Counted from the first letter of the stretch, positions 17,775-27,219 are shown. The stretch is 56,490 nt of DNA from an uncultured Bacilli bacterium (GCA_944368975.1 CALVXI010000008.1:1-56490), one strand, 5' to 3'. Made by a program: numbers and translations. Notes: generated by a model from the sequence alone, not told the origin.

Positions 17775-19213
17775 TGAATATTGCAATGATTTCTAGTGAA
17801 GTTTTACCTTTTAGTAAAACTGGTGGATTAAGTGATGTTAGTTATTCGTTAAGTAAAGAATATGTTAAACTTGGGCATAAAGTAAGTATTATTACTCCTT
17901 TTTATCGTGACTCTGATAAAAAAATATCTAAAAAGTTAAAAAAGGTTATGCAAATTCAAGTAATAATGAATTGGCGTAAACCTTTAGGAAATGTATTTCA
18001 CGTCGAATATGATGGAATTGATTATTATTTAATTCAAAATCAACAATATTTTGAACGTGGTGGACTTTATGGATATTATGATGATGGGGAAAGATTTGCT
18101 TATTTTAGTTTAGCAAGTTTGGAAGTTATTAAAAAACTTCCTTATCGAATTGATGTAATTCACGTTCATGATTGGCAAAGTGCAATGATTCCTTGCTTAA
18201 TTAAAGAAAAATATTTTGATGATGAAGTACTTGCTAATATTAAAACTTGCTTAACAATCCATAATCCAATGTTTAAAGGCTATTTAGCAAAAGATTCTTT
18301 ATTTGATTTATATAATCTTGGTGTTCATCTTTTTGATGAAGGTAAAGTCCGTCTTGATGATCAAGTTTCAACTTTAAAAGCTGGAATTACTTTTAGTGAT
18401 AAAATTACAACCGTTAGTCCAACTCATGCAGAAGAACTTAAAACTGTTGAAGGTAGTAAAGGCTTATGGTATGACCTTAATTTAAGAAATGATGACTTTA
18501 TTGGAATAACTAATGGAATTGATTATAAAGAATTTAATCCTTCGAACGATAAGTTTATTTATAATAATTATGGAATTAAAAATGTTCATTCTGAAAAATA
18601 TATAAATAAAATAAACTTTGCTAAAAAGCATGATTTAAATCCAGATTTACCTTTATATGCAGTAGTTAGCCGATTAACAAGCCAAAAAGGACTTGAACTT
18701 ATTAAAGCAATGGCAGATTTTCTTGTTAGTCAAGGCGGTAATTTTGCTCTTGTTGGTAGTGGAGAAAGTGACGCTGAAAATTATTTCCGCGAATTAGAAG
18801 CCCGTTATCCACATAATGTCTATTGCTATATTGGTTATAATAATGAATTAGCTCATGAATTATATGCAAGTAGTGATTTCTTCATTATGCCAAGTGCTTT
18901 TGAACCTTGTGGTATTGGACAAATGATCGCTATGCGTTATGGTAGTTTACCAATTGTTAGAAGAACTGGGGGATTAAAAGATACTGTTATTCCTTTAAAT
19001 GAGGATGATTCTAATTATAAAGAAGCTACTGGAATTGGTTTTGATAATTATGATGTTCTTAGTGCAATTAAAGCAGTTAGTAAATCTTTAATTTTATATA
19101 ATGGTAAAAAAGATATTATGAAAAAAGTTATTGTTAATGCTTTAAGAAGTAATCATTCGTGGAAAAAACCAGCAATGGAGTATATTGAATTATATAATTC
19201 TATTAAAAAATAA
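17774..19213 (+). CDS. glgA: Glycogen synthase (ADP-glucose, GT5)
   Basis: Adds glucose from ADP-glucose to glycogen ends. 479 aa, full GT-B fold. The N-terminal SKTGGLSDV (~14-22) is the KxGGL substrate motif. VIHVHDWQSAMIP and the C-terminal FEPCGIGQMIAMRYG (E-X7-E type) are typical of GT5. Last gene of glgCDA; a strong terminator starts 6 nt after the stop. Branching enzyme and phosphorylase are in a separate operon at 36-40 kb. Confidence 0.96.
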   Translation: MNIAMISSEVLPFSKTGGLSDVSYSLSKEYVKLGHKVSIITPFYRDSDKKISKKLKKVMQIQVIMNWRKPLGNVFHVEYDGIDYYLIQNQQYFERGGLYGYYDDGERFAYFSLASLEVIKKLPYRIDVIHVHDWQSAMIPCLIKEKYFDDEVLANIKTCLTIHNPMFKGYLAKDSLFDLYNLGVHLFDEGKVRLDDQVSTLKAGITFSDKITTVSPTHAEELKTVEGSKGLWYDLNLRNDDFIGITNGIDYKEFNPSNDKFIYNNYGIKNVHSEKYINKINFAKKHDLNPDLPLYAVVSRLTSQKGLELIKAMADFLVSQGGNFALVGSGESDAENYFRELEARYPHNVYCYIGYNNELAHELYASSDFFIMPSAFEPCGIGQMIAMRYGSLPIVRRTGGLKDTVIPLNEDDSNYKEATGIGFDNYDVLSAIKAVSKSLILYNGKKDIMKKVIVNALRSNHSWKKPAMEYIELYNSIKK

Positions 19214-19218
19214 ACTAA

Positions 19219-19246
19219 TGGCTCATCAAATTGATGAGCCATTTTT
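19219..19246 (+). terminator. Intrinsic terminator of glgCDA
   Basis: An 11-bp perfect stem (TGGCTCATCAA with TTGATGAGCCA, 19219-19229/19231-19241) with a T-tract. Confidence 0.9.
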
Positions 19247-19263
19247 AATACTTAAAAGATAAT

Positions 19264-19285
19264 AAAAAAACTAGCCGAAGCTAGT
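19264..19285 (-). terminator. Intrinsic terminator of the tRNA-Arg transcript
   Basis: On the minus strand: ACTAGC, a UUCG tetraloop, GCTAGT, then a run of T. It lies 12 nt beyond the tRNA 3' end. Confidence 0.85.
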
Positions 19286-19297
19286 AAATTTAAATTT

Positions 19298-19374
19298 TGG
19301 TGACCTTGAGGCGACTCGAACGCCTGACCCACAGCTTAGAAGGCTGTTGCTCTATCCAACTGAGCTACAAGGCC
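19298..19374 (-). tRNA. tRNA-Arg (anticodon TCT)
   Basis: 77-nt cloverleaf with CCA encoded. The acceptor GGCCTTG pairs with CAAGGTC (one G-T pair). The D arm is GCTC...GAGC. The anticodon stem-loop is ACAGC-CTTCTAA-GCTGT, giving TCT, which reads AGA, the main Arg codon in these genes. The T arm AGGCG-TTCGAGT-CGCCT is perfect. It is followed by its own terminator. Confidence 0.95.
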
Positions 19375-19510
19375 AGCCAAAATATAATAACAAAGTTTAA
19401 ATGATTATTCAATTATAATTTTTGAAAAATAAGCAACAAATAACATATAAAATTTAAAAAATTATGAATTTTAGCAAAGTTTTAATTTCCACTTATTGTC
19501 TATTCTATGC

Positions 19511-19516
19511 TAGAAT
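19511..19516 (+). promoter_or_regulatory. Extended -10 of the mgtC-like gene, leaderless spacing
   Basis: TAGAAT preceded by TGC (extended -10 pattern) ends 6 nt before the ATG at 19523. There is no Shine-Dalgarno. Confidence 0.45.
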
Positions 19517-19522
19517 AAAGAC

Positions 19523-20284
19523 ATGAAAAATTTAGTAAACATTCTTAGTGCCGCTAATGGTGCCTTTGATACACCTTCAGGACTTGATTCAATCATTATT
19601 AATTATTTTAATAGTCTTGGATGGTGGGGTAATTTAATTTTAATTGTTTTAAGTTTAGTTTTAGCTACCGCTTTTGGTGGGATTATTGGTTATCAAAGAG
19701 AAATAAATGGTCACTCTGCTGGTTTTAGAACGCATATTCTAATTTCTTTAGGTAGTGCTTTAATTATGGTTTTATCAATTTATGGTGTTCCTGGAGAAGC
19801 GACTCGTGATCCAATGAGACTTGCGGCAGCTGGTGTTACTGGTATTTCCTTTTTAGGAGCTGGATGTATTATTAAAAATGGTGTAAACGTTAAAGGTTTA
19901 ACAACCGCTGCTTCAATTTGGGTAACAATGGCTATTGGTATGAGTTGTGGTGCAGGTTACTTTGTAATTAGTGCTATAACAACTATTATTACAATTATTT
20001 GTTTAGTAAGTTTCCAAAAACTTGAAGAATGGGCTAGTAAAAGAAATTCTAATATTATGATTTTAGTTAAACCTGATTTACCAGTTATGTCTAAACTTGT
20101 TGAATTACTTGAAAAATATGAGATTTCTTATAAGGGATTTGATAGTTCACTAGCTGAAGTTGGTGATGGTCAAGTTTTAAGAATTGTTTTTAGATGTTAT
20201 AAATCAGACAAGGCTGATTTATATAAATTTATCGAAGAATTTAAAGAAACAGTTAATCCTATTTCGATTGAAATTTTAAAATAA
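19523..20284 (+). CDS. MgtC/SapB family membrane protein
   Basis: 253-aa integral membrane protein. Four to five hydrophobic helices occupy the first ~160 residues, with the family signature GGIIGYQREINGHSAGFRTH and GAGCIIKNG. A C-terminal ~80-residue soluble domain is ACT-like. MgtC/SapB proteins are linked to Mg2+ limitation, acid survival and control of ATP synthase in other bacteria; the role here is not shown. It lacks a ribosome site and has a -10 box right before the ATG. The next gene starts at the base after its stop. Confidence 0.88.
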   Translation: MKNLVNILSAANGAFDTPSGLDSIIINYFNSLGWWGNLILIVLSLVLATAFGGIIGYQREINGHSAGFRTHILISLGSALIMVLSIYGVPGEATRDPMRLAAAGVTGISFLGAGCIIKNGVNVKGLTTAASIWVTMAIGMSCGAGYFVISAITTIITIICLVSFQKLEEWASKRNSNIMILVKPDLPVMSKLVELLEKYEISYKGFDSSLAEVGDGQVLRIVFRCYKSDKADLYKFIEEFKETVNPISIEILK

Positions 20285-20638
20285 ATGAAAAAAGGTGAAT
20301 TTAAAAAATACTATTTAAGTGGTTTTATTGTTTTAATAGTTGGTTTAGTTTTAACTATATTTGGAGCAACTTTACCTCTTATTAATCAAGATTTAACTTA
20401 TTTAGGATGGATTGGTTTAGCAATTTGTGTTATTGGTTTACTTTTATTATTTCTAGGAAGTTATTTATTTAAAAAAGGGAATTATAAAAGATTAAATGCT
20501 GAAATTCAAAAATCGCGTGAAGATTTTGATAAAGATTTAAAGAAAATTATGAAAAGATGGGAAGAAACTGAAAATAAAGATGATAAAGATGAGACAATTG
20601 ATGTAGATTTTAGTGATAAAAATGAAAGTGAGCATTGA
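20285..20638 (+). CDS. Small two-helix membrane protein of unknown function
   Basis: 117 aa. Two hydrophobic helices (about 12-32 and 38-62, the second with GLLLLFLGSYLF) are followed by a charged, probably coiled tail rich in Lys/Asp/Glu. The ATG directly follows the mgtC-like stop (TAAATG), so it is co-translated with it. No family recognised. A membrane partner of the MgtC-like protein is possible but unproved. Confidence 0.7.
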   Translation: MKKGEFKKYYLSGFIVLIVGLVLTIFGATLPLINQDLTYLGWIGLAICVIGLLLLFLGSYLFKKGNYKRLNAEIQKSREDFDKDLKKIMKRWEETENKDDKDETIDVDFSDKNESEH

Positions 20639-20672
20639 AAAAAATATTGATATTGTTTAAAATACTTATTGC

Positions 20673-20748
20673 GCATCCTTAGCCAAGTCCGGTAAGGCAA
20701 TTGACTGCAACTCAATGATCGACGGTTCAAATCCGCCAGGATGCTCCA
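20673..20748 (+). tRNA. tRNA-Cys (anticodon GCA)
   Basis: 76-nt cloverleaf with CCA. Acceptor GCATCCT/AGGATGC, anticodon arm ATTGA-CTGCAAC-TCAAT (GCA), and discriminator T as expected for Cys. The T arm GACGG/CCGCC has one A-C mismatch. Its 3' end is the likely attachment site of the decayed element that follows. Confidence 0.93.
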
Positions 20749-20750
20749 TA

Positions 20751-21078
20751 AAAAAATAAAAGTTCGACTGATTCGAACTTTTTTTAATTATTTCAATAAA
20801 GTGAGACACAAATTGAGACTTAAGTGAGACACATCTTTCTATTTCATTCATAATGCCGTTTGTAACATTAGGAAATAAGTGAGAATAAGTATCTAATGTT
20901 TGCTGAGTTGAAGAGTGCCTTAAATGCTTACTTACGATTAAAGGATTTTACCTTTATTAATTATACTGCTTGCCATTGAATGTCGCAAGCTGTGAAATTT
21001 AAATTTCTTAACTTCACTTATTTTTATATGTTCGTTTAAAATTCTTCTAGCAGTATTTCTAGGATTAATAATAAAATC
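20751..21078 (-). pseudogene. Tyrosine-recombinase (phage/ICE integrase) C-terminal remnant
   Basis: Reading the minus strand from 21078 gives an open frame with IINPRNTARRILNEH and then KFHSLRHSMASSIINKGKIL (HxLRH at about 20980-20994). After a frameshift near 20940 it gives SKHLRHSSTQQTLDTYSHLF, with the catalytic Tyr codon at 20885-20887, and then NVTNGIMNEIERCVS. These are the conserved C-terminal boxes of tyrosine integrases. The N-terminal half is missing, the frame is broken, and the tail reads on through the terminator into tRNA-Cys. It is dead. Its position at the tRNA 3' end is that of an integrase next to its attL site. Confidence 0.8.
20758..20786 (+). terminator. Intrinsic terminator after tRNA-Cys
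   Basis: A 10-bp stem (AAAAGTTCGA/TCGAACTTTT, 20758-20767 and 20773-20782) with a 5-nt loop and T-tract. Confidence 0.88.
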
Positions 21079-23245
21079 GCTTTAAATGTGCCTTTAAACA
21101 AAAAAGAAAGGTTATTTTATAATAATCATAAAGAATATTTTAATTTTGTAAAAAATAATTTATTAGAAGAAACATACAGTAAGTATTTTGAAAATGTAGA
21201 AGAAATAAATTCAAGTGATAAAGATAGCGCAATTGAAACAATAAATAGGATTATAAATAATAATACTTTTGGTTTCGTTGAATTTGAGAATAATGATTTT
21301 GATGGTCTAAAAGAATTAATTAAAGATAAATTGCCATTTGTTAATCTTGATTTACCAGTAACAATGCAAGTAAGCGAATTAAGGAAAATAACTAGAGAAT
21401 TTAATGATGCTAAACATTATCACGGATTAACTGCAGAAAATATTTATGATGCTATTACAAATTTAAATAAACCTGAAATGATTTTACAAAATAGAAATAA
21501 TAGTCAAAACATTACTTTTATAACTTCGATTGAAATTAGACAAAATGAAAAAGCAACAATTGGTTTTACCTTTAATTTTGAAAGTTCAAAATTAAAAGCA
21601 ATTGTTAATAACGTTGATACTATTTTTGGTATGAATGAAGAAAATTATAATTTATATTTAAAAAGTAAAAACAATAGAAAAGGTGATTACAATATTGTAT
21701 ATAAAAAAGGAAGCCGGTTAGCACCAATCGCTCCGGCCACTTCCTTTGTTACTTTTAATTTACAACAAAATGCGAGAGATAGTCAAGAAGAATTAGTTGA
21801 TGATACATCACAAGATGATATTAAATATTCAAAAGACTTAGATAAGATTCAAGACGATATTATTAAAGAATATAAAAAAATTAAACACGGTAAAAATGGT
21901 AAAATTCTTCGTTATGGATTAACTGAACCATTATTTGAAATTGTAAACGATTCAATAAATATTGCTAAAGATAATTTCAATGTTATAAAAAAAGAATTAT
22001 TTACTGATATTCCAGCTAAATATATTTTATCATTGGAGATCACTGATATTAATGGAAATAAATTGGATGATCCTGAAATTAAATCTTTAAGTTCATTTGC
22101 TGATAGATTATATAGAAACGCAATAAAAAAAGAATAGAACCAAAACAAGTTAAAGATTGGATTAGAGGTGCTTTTATTTTTAGTGATGAAAATATTCCAA
22201 GTGTAACAAATATAATTGATGATTAATACCTTATTTAATAAAAATTGATATTAAAAATAAAGATGATCATAAAGGAATTCATCTAAATTTAAAATATAAT
22301 GAAATACCAGTTGAAATACAATTACACACAAAAAATAGATGGAAACTAAAATCCGAAAGTGATTTATTTTATGACCAGCATAGAAGTTATAGTGATTTAG
22401 AAAATCAATTAACTAACGAAGAATATCAAGAATATTTAAAAGAAAAAAATAAATATACAAAAAAATGGACTCAAATTTTGGAAGAGCCTGACTTCCATGC
22501 GTTAAGAGCTGAAGTTTCATCAGTAAATTCTTCCATATCATCTTCTCTAGGGTCGATTTCCCAAAACGTAACTGGTGATTTAGTAGCAACCCAAGAAGTT
22601 CCATCAAATTCTTTAAATGGCAATTCGGTTGTGTCTAATAATCGTCCTGTCGGTGTTAATACAAATCGTTTTTCTTCCACTTCGAATACCTCCACTGATA
22701 ATATAATCCTAGAACAAGAAGAGCTAAATATCGAGCCTTTTGAAACTAACAAAGCCAAAAAGATTAAAGACTATGATAATCAAAGACTTGGCAAAGTTAT
22801 TTTTTTAAAAGATACAAGTAAAGTTTATAATCAAATTTTCGATTACATTTATGCAAACTTTGGAGCAAGTGTTAAAAATGTAAATTCAAAAGTTCGTGCT
22901 TTATTTGAAGAATATAATGTTGTAACTGATTATTCTTATAGAGATTTTGCAAAAGACTTACTTAATAGTGAAATAACTAATAGTAATGTTCTTATTGGTG
23001 AAGAAACACAAAATTACACTTTAAGAGAATATTTAGCAGGACAAGGCATCAACGCAAATGAGTTAGAGAGTGATTTAGCTTTATTATTAGAAAAATCTTT
23101 AGATGCAAAAGCTAATATTAGTGATGTTACAAAGCTATTTAATCGTTTATATAAGAAACTTTTTAAAGCTGTTAATAGAATTCAAGAACTAAAGAATTAT
23201 GCAAAAAACTATGCAAATTTACTCCAATGCTTAAGTTTTGTTTAA
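21079..23245 (+). pseudogene. Degraded large mobile-element gene with RelA/SpoT-like segment
   Basis: Three consecutive open segments form one protein broken by frameshifts near 22135 and 22226. Segment 1 (from ~21088) has HGLTAENIYDAITNLNKPEM, a pattern like C-terminal domains of phage MuF-type head proteins, and ends LSSFADRLYRNAIKK. Segment 2 reads RIEPKQVKDWIRGAFIFSDE. Segment 3 reads IPYLIKIDIKNKDDHKGIHL and then KYNEIPVEIQLHT. Segments 2-3 resemble the RelA/SpoT synthetase core (...RG.fiF..., GIHL...EIQLHT). A Ser/Thr/Asn-rich linker and a helical C-terminal region follow. There is no start codon with a ribosome site. It is a decayed gene of the element integrated at tRNA-Cys. The MuF comparison is weak, the RelA/SpoT one moderate. 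Confidence 0.6.
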
Positions 23246-23394
23246 AACATATCCCATATAAAATCGCATTAATTATTAATTGTACTTTAGGAATAATTAT
23301 TGTTTTATATAATTTATATATGATAATTTATACATTAGTTACTAAAACTAAACCAATTTATTGGTCAATTTGCTTTAGAGAAGTCTGTGGTTAA
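23227..23394 (+). CDS. Small membrane ORF at the end of the element remnant
   Basis: 55-codon ORF overlapping the end of the preceding remnant in another frame. It reads MLKFCLKHIPYKIALIINCT, then a hydrophobic helix (LGIIIVLYNLYMIIYTLV), and ends FREVCG. There is no Shine-Dalgarno. It may be the frameshifted tail of the broken gene rather than a gene of its own. Confidence 0.3.
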   Translation: MLKFCLKHIPYKIALIINCTLGIIIVLYNLYMIIYTLVTKTKPIYWSICFREVCG

Positions 23395-23420
23395 GTTAAT
23401 TATAGCAAAATAATTGTTAT

Positions 23421-23464
23421 AGTAATAAATTAGTATGAAATTAGTAGTTTATTAGTAATTAATT
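23421..23464 (+). repeat. AGTA array A: four AGTA at exact 11-bp period
   Basis: AGTA occurs at 23421, 23432, 23443 and 23454. Units: AGTAATAAATT, AGTATGAAATT, AGTAGTTTATT, AGTAATTAATT. It lies 27 bp after the last remnant ORF and about 80 bp upstream of argS. Confidence 0.8.
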
Positions 23465-23542
23465 ATTTTAATTTCTTACAATATTCTATTTTTATTATTT
23501 AAAATATAGTATAAAATATTAGGGATTTGATGAGGATTATTT

Positions 23543-25189
23543 ATGAAAGATATTGTAACTTGTTTAAAAGAGATTATTGTTAATGCATTAAAGAAAGTAT
23601 TCGGTTTAGATATTAAAATTGAAGAAGTGATAATCGAATCACCAAAAGAAAAAAATCATGGTGATTATTCAACAAATATAGCAATGCGTTTAGCAAAAAC
23701 ACTTCATAATTCACCAGTTAATATTGCTAATAAGCTTTTAGAAGGATTAAATGATGAATTAATCGAAAAAGTTGAAATTGCAGGACCTGGTTTTATTAAC
23801 TTCTTTATTAAGAAATTATCTTTAACAAGCACAATCAAAGAAGTATTAACTTTAAAAGAAAATTTTGGAAAATCCGATATAGGCCACAAAGAAAAAATTA
23901 TGGTTGAGTATGTTAGCGCTAATCCTACAGGCGATTTACATTTAGGTCATGCTAGAGGTGCAGCATATGGCGATGCTTTAACTAGAATCTTATCTTTTAC
24001 AAATTATGATATTTTACGTGAATATTATGTAAATGATGCTGGAAATCAAATTAATGTTTTAGCTAAATCTTTATATTTAAGATATAAAGAAGCATTAGGA
24101 CAAGAAATAAACGTTGAAGAAATTGGTTATCAAGGCAAAGATGTTATTAAACTTGCTAAAGATATCGCTTTAAAAGAAAAAGATAAATATTTAAAAATAG
24201 ATATAGATGAAGCAACTAACTATTTTAAAGATTTAGGAACAAAACTTGAACTTGATAAAATTAAAAAAGATTTAAATTTATTTAGAGTTGGTTTTGATAA
24301 TTATACAAGTGAAAGAAGTTTATATAGTTCACATAAAGTATTAGATACTTTAAATAAACTTAAAGAAAGTGGTTATACCTATGAAAATGAAGGTGCTTTA
24401 TGGCTTAAAACAACTGCTTTTGGCGATGATAAAGATCGTGTTTTAATTAAAAGCGATGGAAGTTATACTTATTTATTACCTGATTTAGCTTATCATAAAG
24501 ATAAATTTGATAGAGGATATAATCATTTAGTAAATTTATTTGGTGCTGATCATCATGGCTATATTATTAGATTAAAAGCTGGATTAAAAATATTAGGTTA
24601 TAATCCTGATAATTTAGAAATATTAATTATTCAAATGGTAAGATTAATTGATAATGGTGAAGAAGTTAAAATGTCTAAAAGAACTGGAAATGCTGTAACT
24701 ATCCGTGAACTTTGTGAAGATATTGGAGTTGATGCTGCTAGATATTTCTTCTTATCAAGACCACTTGATTCTCAATTTGATTTTGATTTAGGGTTAGCTA
24801 GAAAAAGTAGTAGTGAAAATCCAATCTATTATATTCAATATGCTGGAGCAAGAATGTATAGTGTCTTGGAAAAAGCTAATGAATATAAAATAAATTGTTT
24901 AGATAACTATAATTTATTAACAAGTGAAAAAGAAATTGAGTTAATAAAAGTATTAGAAGAATTTAAAAAAGCGGTAAGTGAAGCAAGTATTAATAAAGAA
25001 GTTAATCGTTTAACTTCTTATGCCTATAAATTAGCAAGTCATTTCCATACATTATATAACGATGAAAAATTTATTGTTAAAGATGAAAGCGAATTAACTT
25101 TGCAAAGACTTGCTTTAGTTAAAGCAAGTCTAATAGTATTAAAAAATACGTTAAATTTACTTGGAATTGAAGTTAAAAAATCGATGTAA
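23543..25189 (+). CDS. argS: Arginyl-tRNA synthetase
   Basis: Class I synthetase charging tRNA-Arg. 548 aa. The N-terminal additional domain that recognises the tRNA D-loop covers ~1-110. The HIGH-type motif is NPTGDLHLGHARGA (~129-138), the KMSKS-type motif is KMSKRTGNAV (~375-379), and an all-helical anticodon domain forms the C-terminus. A GATGAGGA ribosome site precedes the ATG. It is monocistronic, with a terminator just after the stop. Confidence 0.97.
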   Translation: MKDIVTCLKEIIVNALKKVFGLDIKIEEVIIESPKEKNHGDYSTNIAMRLAKTLHNSPVNIANKLLEGLNDELIEKVEIAGPGFINFFIKKLSLTSTIKEVLTLKENFGKSDIGHKEKIMVEYVSANPTGDLHLGHARGAAYGDALTRILSFTNYDILREYYVNDAGNQINVLAKSLYLRYKEALGQEINVEEIGYQGKDVIKLAKDIALKEKDKYLKIDIDEATNYFKDLGTKLELDKIKKDLNLFRVGFDNYTSERSLYSSHKVLDTLNKLKESGYTYENEGALWLKTTAFGDDKDRVLIKSDGSYTYLLPDLAYHKDKFDRGYNHLVNLFGADHHGYIIRLKAGLKILGYNPDNLEILIIQMVRLIDNGEEVKMSKRTGNAVTIRELCEDIGVDAARYFFLSRPLDSQFDFDLGLARKSSSENPIYYIQYAGARMYSVLEKANEYKINCLDNYNLLTSEKEIELIKVLEEFKKAVSEASINKEVNRLTSYAYKLASHFHTLYNDEKFIVKDESELTLQRLALVKASLIVLKNTLNLLGIEVKKSM

Positions 25190-25197
25190 AAAATAAT

Positions 25198-25236
25198 AAA
25201 AAGTTAACATTTAAAATCGTGTTAACTTTTTATTTT
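25198..25236 (+). terminator. Intrinsic terminator of argS
   Basis: A 12-bp perfect stem (AAAAAGTTAACA/TGTTAACTTTTT, 25198-25209 and 25220-25231) with a 10-nt loop and a T-rich end. Confidence 0.88.
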
Positions 25237-25545
25237 AAAAATAGTCAATTTATTTAAGAAAAAAATATAAAAATTTGATTAAAAAATATATATAAAAAAT
25301 TAACAAAAAAATGATAAAAAAATACTCAAAAATTTCTTAAATTTTTTAAAAAAATCCTCGATTTTAATATATTGCTAATTTATTCGATTAAATCGATATA
25401 TTCGTTAAAATAAAAACGTCAAAAAACCCTTTAAAAACCTCAAAAAAATTTGAACAAAAAATTTTTATTTGTTTTTTGAATTTTTTTAAATATAATTTTA
25501 CACGTTTAAAACATACATTTGTTTTCATTTTTGGAGGGTTAATAT
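25237..25545 (+). promoter_or_regulatory. 309-bp A/T-tract spacer with the potABCD promoter
   Basis: Very AT-rich region with many A5-A7 and T5-T7 tracts, probably curved DNA, and no gene in it. TATAAT at 25491-25496 is the likely -10; the -35 is poor. The transcript would have a leader of ~43 nt ending in a strong GGAGGG ribosome site. A TCGATATATTCG-like palindromic patch lies near 25393. No riboswitch fold is evident. Confidence 0.5.
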
Positions 25546-27219
25546 ATGGATGAAAAAAATTACATTATTGACTTAAAAAATGTTAGCAAAATCTTTGATG
25601 GAGTTACTGTTGTTGACAACTTTAATCTCTATGTAAAGAAGGGCGAATTTATTACATTTTTAGGTCCTAGTGGTTGTGGTAAATCAACAACCTTACGTAT
25701 GATTGCTGGATTCGAGTTTCCTAGCAAAGGGGAAATTTTATTAAAAGGTAAAGATATTACTAATTTACCACCTAATAAACGACCTATTAATATGGTATTT
25801 CAAAGGTATGCTTTGTTTCCTCATTTAGATGTTTACGATAATGTTGCATTTGGTCTTCGTTTAAAAAAGATTCCTATCGAACTTAAAGACGAAAACGGAA
25901 ATCCAATATTAAAAATAAATAAAGAAAAAGTAAAACAAGTTAAAGAAGATATTCGTCATACTAAAAGAAATAAAGTTTTAACTAACGAAGAAAAAGAAAA
26001 TAAATTAGCTGAGTTAAATGAAAAACTTCAACATTTGTTAAATAATCCAGAGCAAGCTTATAAGTACCGTAAATTATCAAATCAAGAAATTGATAGTAAA
26101 GTTGCCCGTGCTTTAAAGATTGTTGATTTAGATTCATTAGAAGATCGTGATATTTCTACTTTAAGCGGTGGTCAACAACAAAGAGTTGCTATTGCTAGAG
26201 CTATTGTTAATGAACCTGAAATCTTACTTTTAGATGAACCATTAGGGGCTCTCGATTTAAAAATGAGAAAAGACATGCAACTTGAATTAAAAGAAATGCA
26301 TGAAAAATTAGGAATTACATTTATTTATGTTACTCATGACCAAGAAGAAGCTTTAACAATGAGTGATACCATTGTTGTTATGAAAGATGGAGAAATACAA
26401 CAAATTGGTACTCCAAAAATGATTTATGATGAACCTAAAAATGCTTTTGTTGCTGACTTTATTGGTGAAAGTAATATCTTTAATGCGACAATGATTGATA
26501 AATTAAAGGTTCGTTTCTTAAATACTAACTTTGTTTGTTTAGATGATTATCCATTAAACGAAAAAGTTGATGTTGTTGTTAGACCTGAAGATGTTGTTTT
26601 AACTGAAGTAAATAAAGGTCATTTAAATGGAATTATCAAAAATAGAATCTTTAAGGGTGTTAATTATGAATATACAATCATGATTAATAAAAATGAATTA
26701 CTTGTTAAAGACACTAAGGAATATCCATTAGATAAAGAAGTAGGTTTAATTATTGAACCTAATAGTATTCATATTATGAAGAAGGACTTCGTTACTAATA
26801 TTTATACTGATGCTTATATTTCTAAAGATAATAAAGTATGTATTGATGATGCACCATTTGAATGTAATTTAACTCAATTACTTCCAGGTTCATTTATTGA
26901 TGAAGAAGGTTATTTAGTTAGTAAAGATAAAAAGAAAAAATATAACCTCACAGATGCTTTAGTTGTTGCTGAAGTTGATATTAATGATATTGAAATTATT
27001 GATAATATTGATAGTGATGAAGCTAAAGTTGTTGGTGAAATCGTCGATTTAGTTTATAAAGGAGATCATTATCAACTTATTGTCCGTACTGATAATGAAG
27101 AGGATTTTGTTTGTGTAACACCTTATACATACAATTTATATGATAAAGTTGGCATAAATATCAATAAAGATAAGATACGTCTTAGATTAAAGAAGGAATT
27201 AAGTGAGTATGAAGCTTAG
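25546..27219 (+). CDS. potA: Spermidine/putrescine ABC transporter ATPase, enlarged
   Basis: ATPase of the polyamine importer. Walker A GPSGCGKST (~40-48), Q-loop MVFQRYALFPH, signature LSGGQQQR (~206-213), Walker B ILLLDEP (~226-232), H-loop THDQEEA. At 557 aa it is ~190 longer than the usual PotA. A charged helical insertion (~111-181) sits between Q-loop and signature in the helical domain that touches the permeases, and the C-terminal TOBE region is doubled or extended. Such enlarged PotA proteins are known in Mollicutes. First gene of potABCD; potB overlaps by 17 nt. Confidence 0.95.
   Translation: MDEKNYIIDLKNVSKIFDGVTVVDNFNLYVKKGEFITFLGPSGCGKSTTLRMIAGFEFPSKGEILLKGKDITNLPPNKRPINMVFQRYALFPHLDVYDNVAFGLRLKKIPIELKDENGNPILKINKEKVKQVKEDIRHTKRNKVLTNEEKENKLAELNEKLQHLLNNPEQAYKYRKLSNQEIDSKVARALKIVDLDSLEDRDISTLSGGQQQRVAIARAIVNEPEILLLDEPLGALDLKMRKDMQLELKEMHEKLGITFIYVTHDQEEALTMSDTIVVMKDGEIQQIGTPKMIYDEPKNAFVADFIGESNIFNATMIDKLKVRFLNTNFVCLDDYPLNEKVDVVVRPEDVVLTEVNKGHLNGIIKNRIFKGVNYEYTIMINKNELLVKDTKEYPLDKEVGLIIEPNSIHIMKKDFVTNIYTDAYISKDNKVCIDDAPFECNLTQLLPGSFIDEEGYLVSKDKKKKYNLTDALVVAEVDINDIEIIDNIDSDEAKVVGEIVDLVYKGDHYQLIVRTDNEEDFVCVTPYTYNLYDKVGININKDKIRLRLKKELSEYEA

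Noticed and set aside
20666..20851. 61-codon minus-strand ORF ending in GGFEPS-like residues
   Set aside because: It is the tail of the integrase remnant reading through the terminator and antisense to tRNA-Cys, not a gene of its own.
23246..23542. A second copy of the tRNA-Cys 3' end (attR) after the element remnant
   Set aside because: The spacer was read for CAAATCCGCC and GGATGCTCCA; no match was found.
25237..25545. Riboswitch upstream of potA
   Set aside because: The predicted transcript leader is only ~43 nt, and the rest is A/T-tract DNA without a conserved fold I could recognise.
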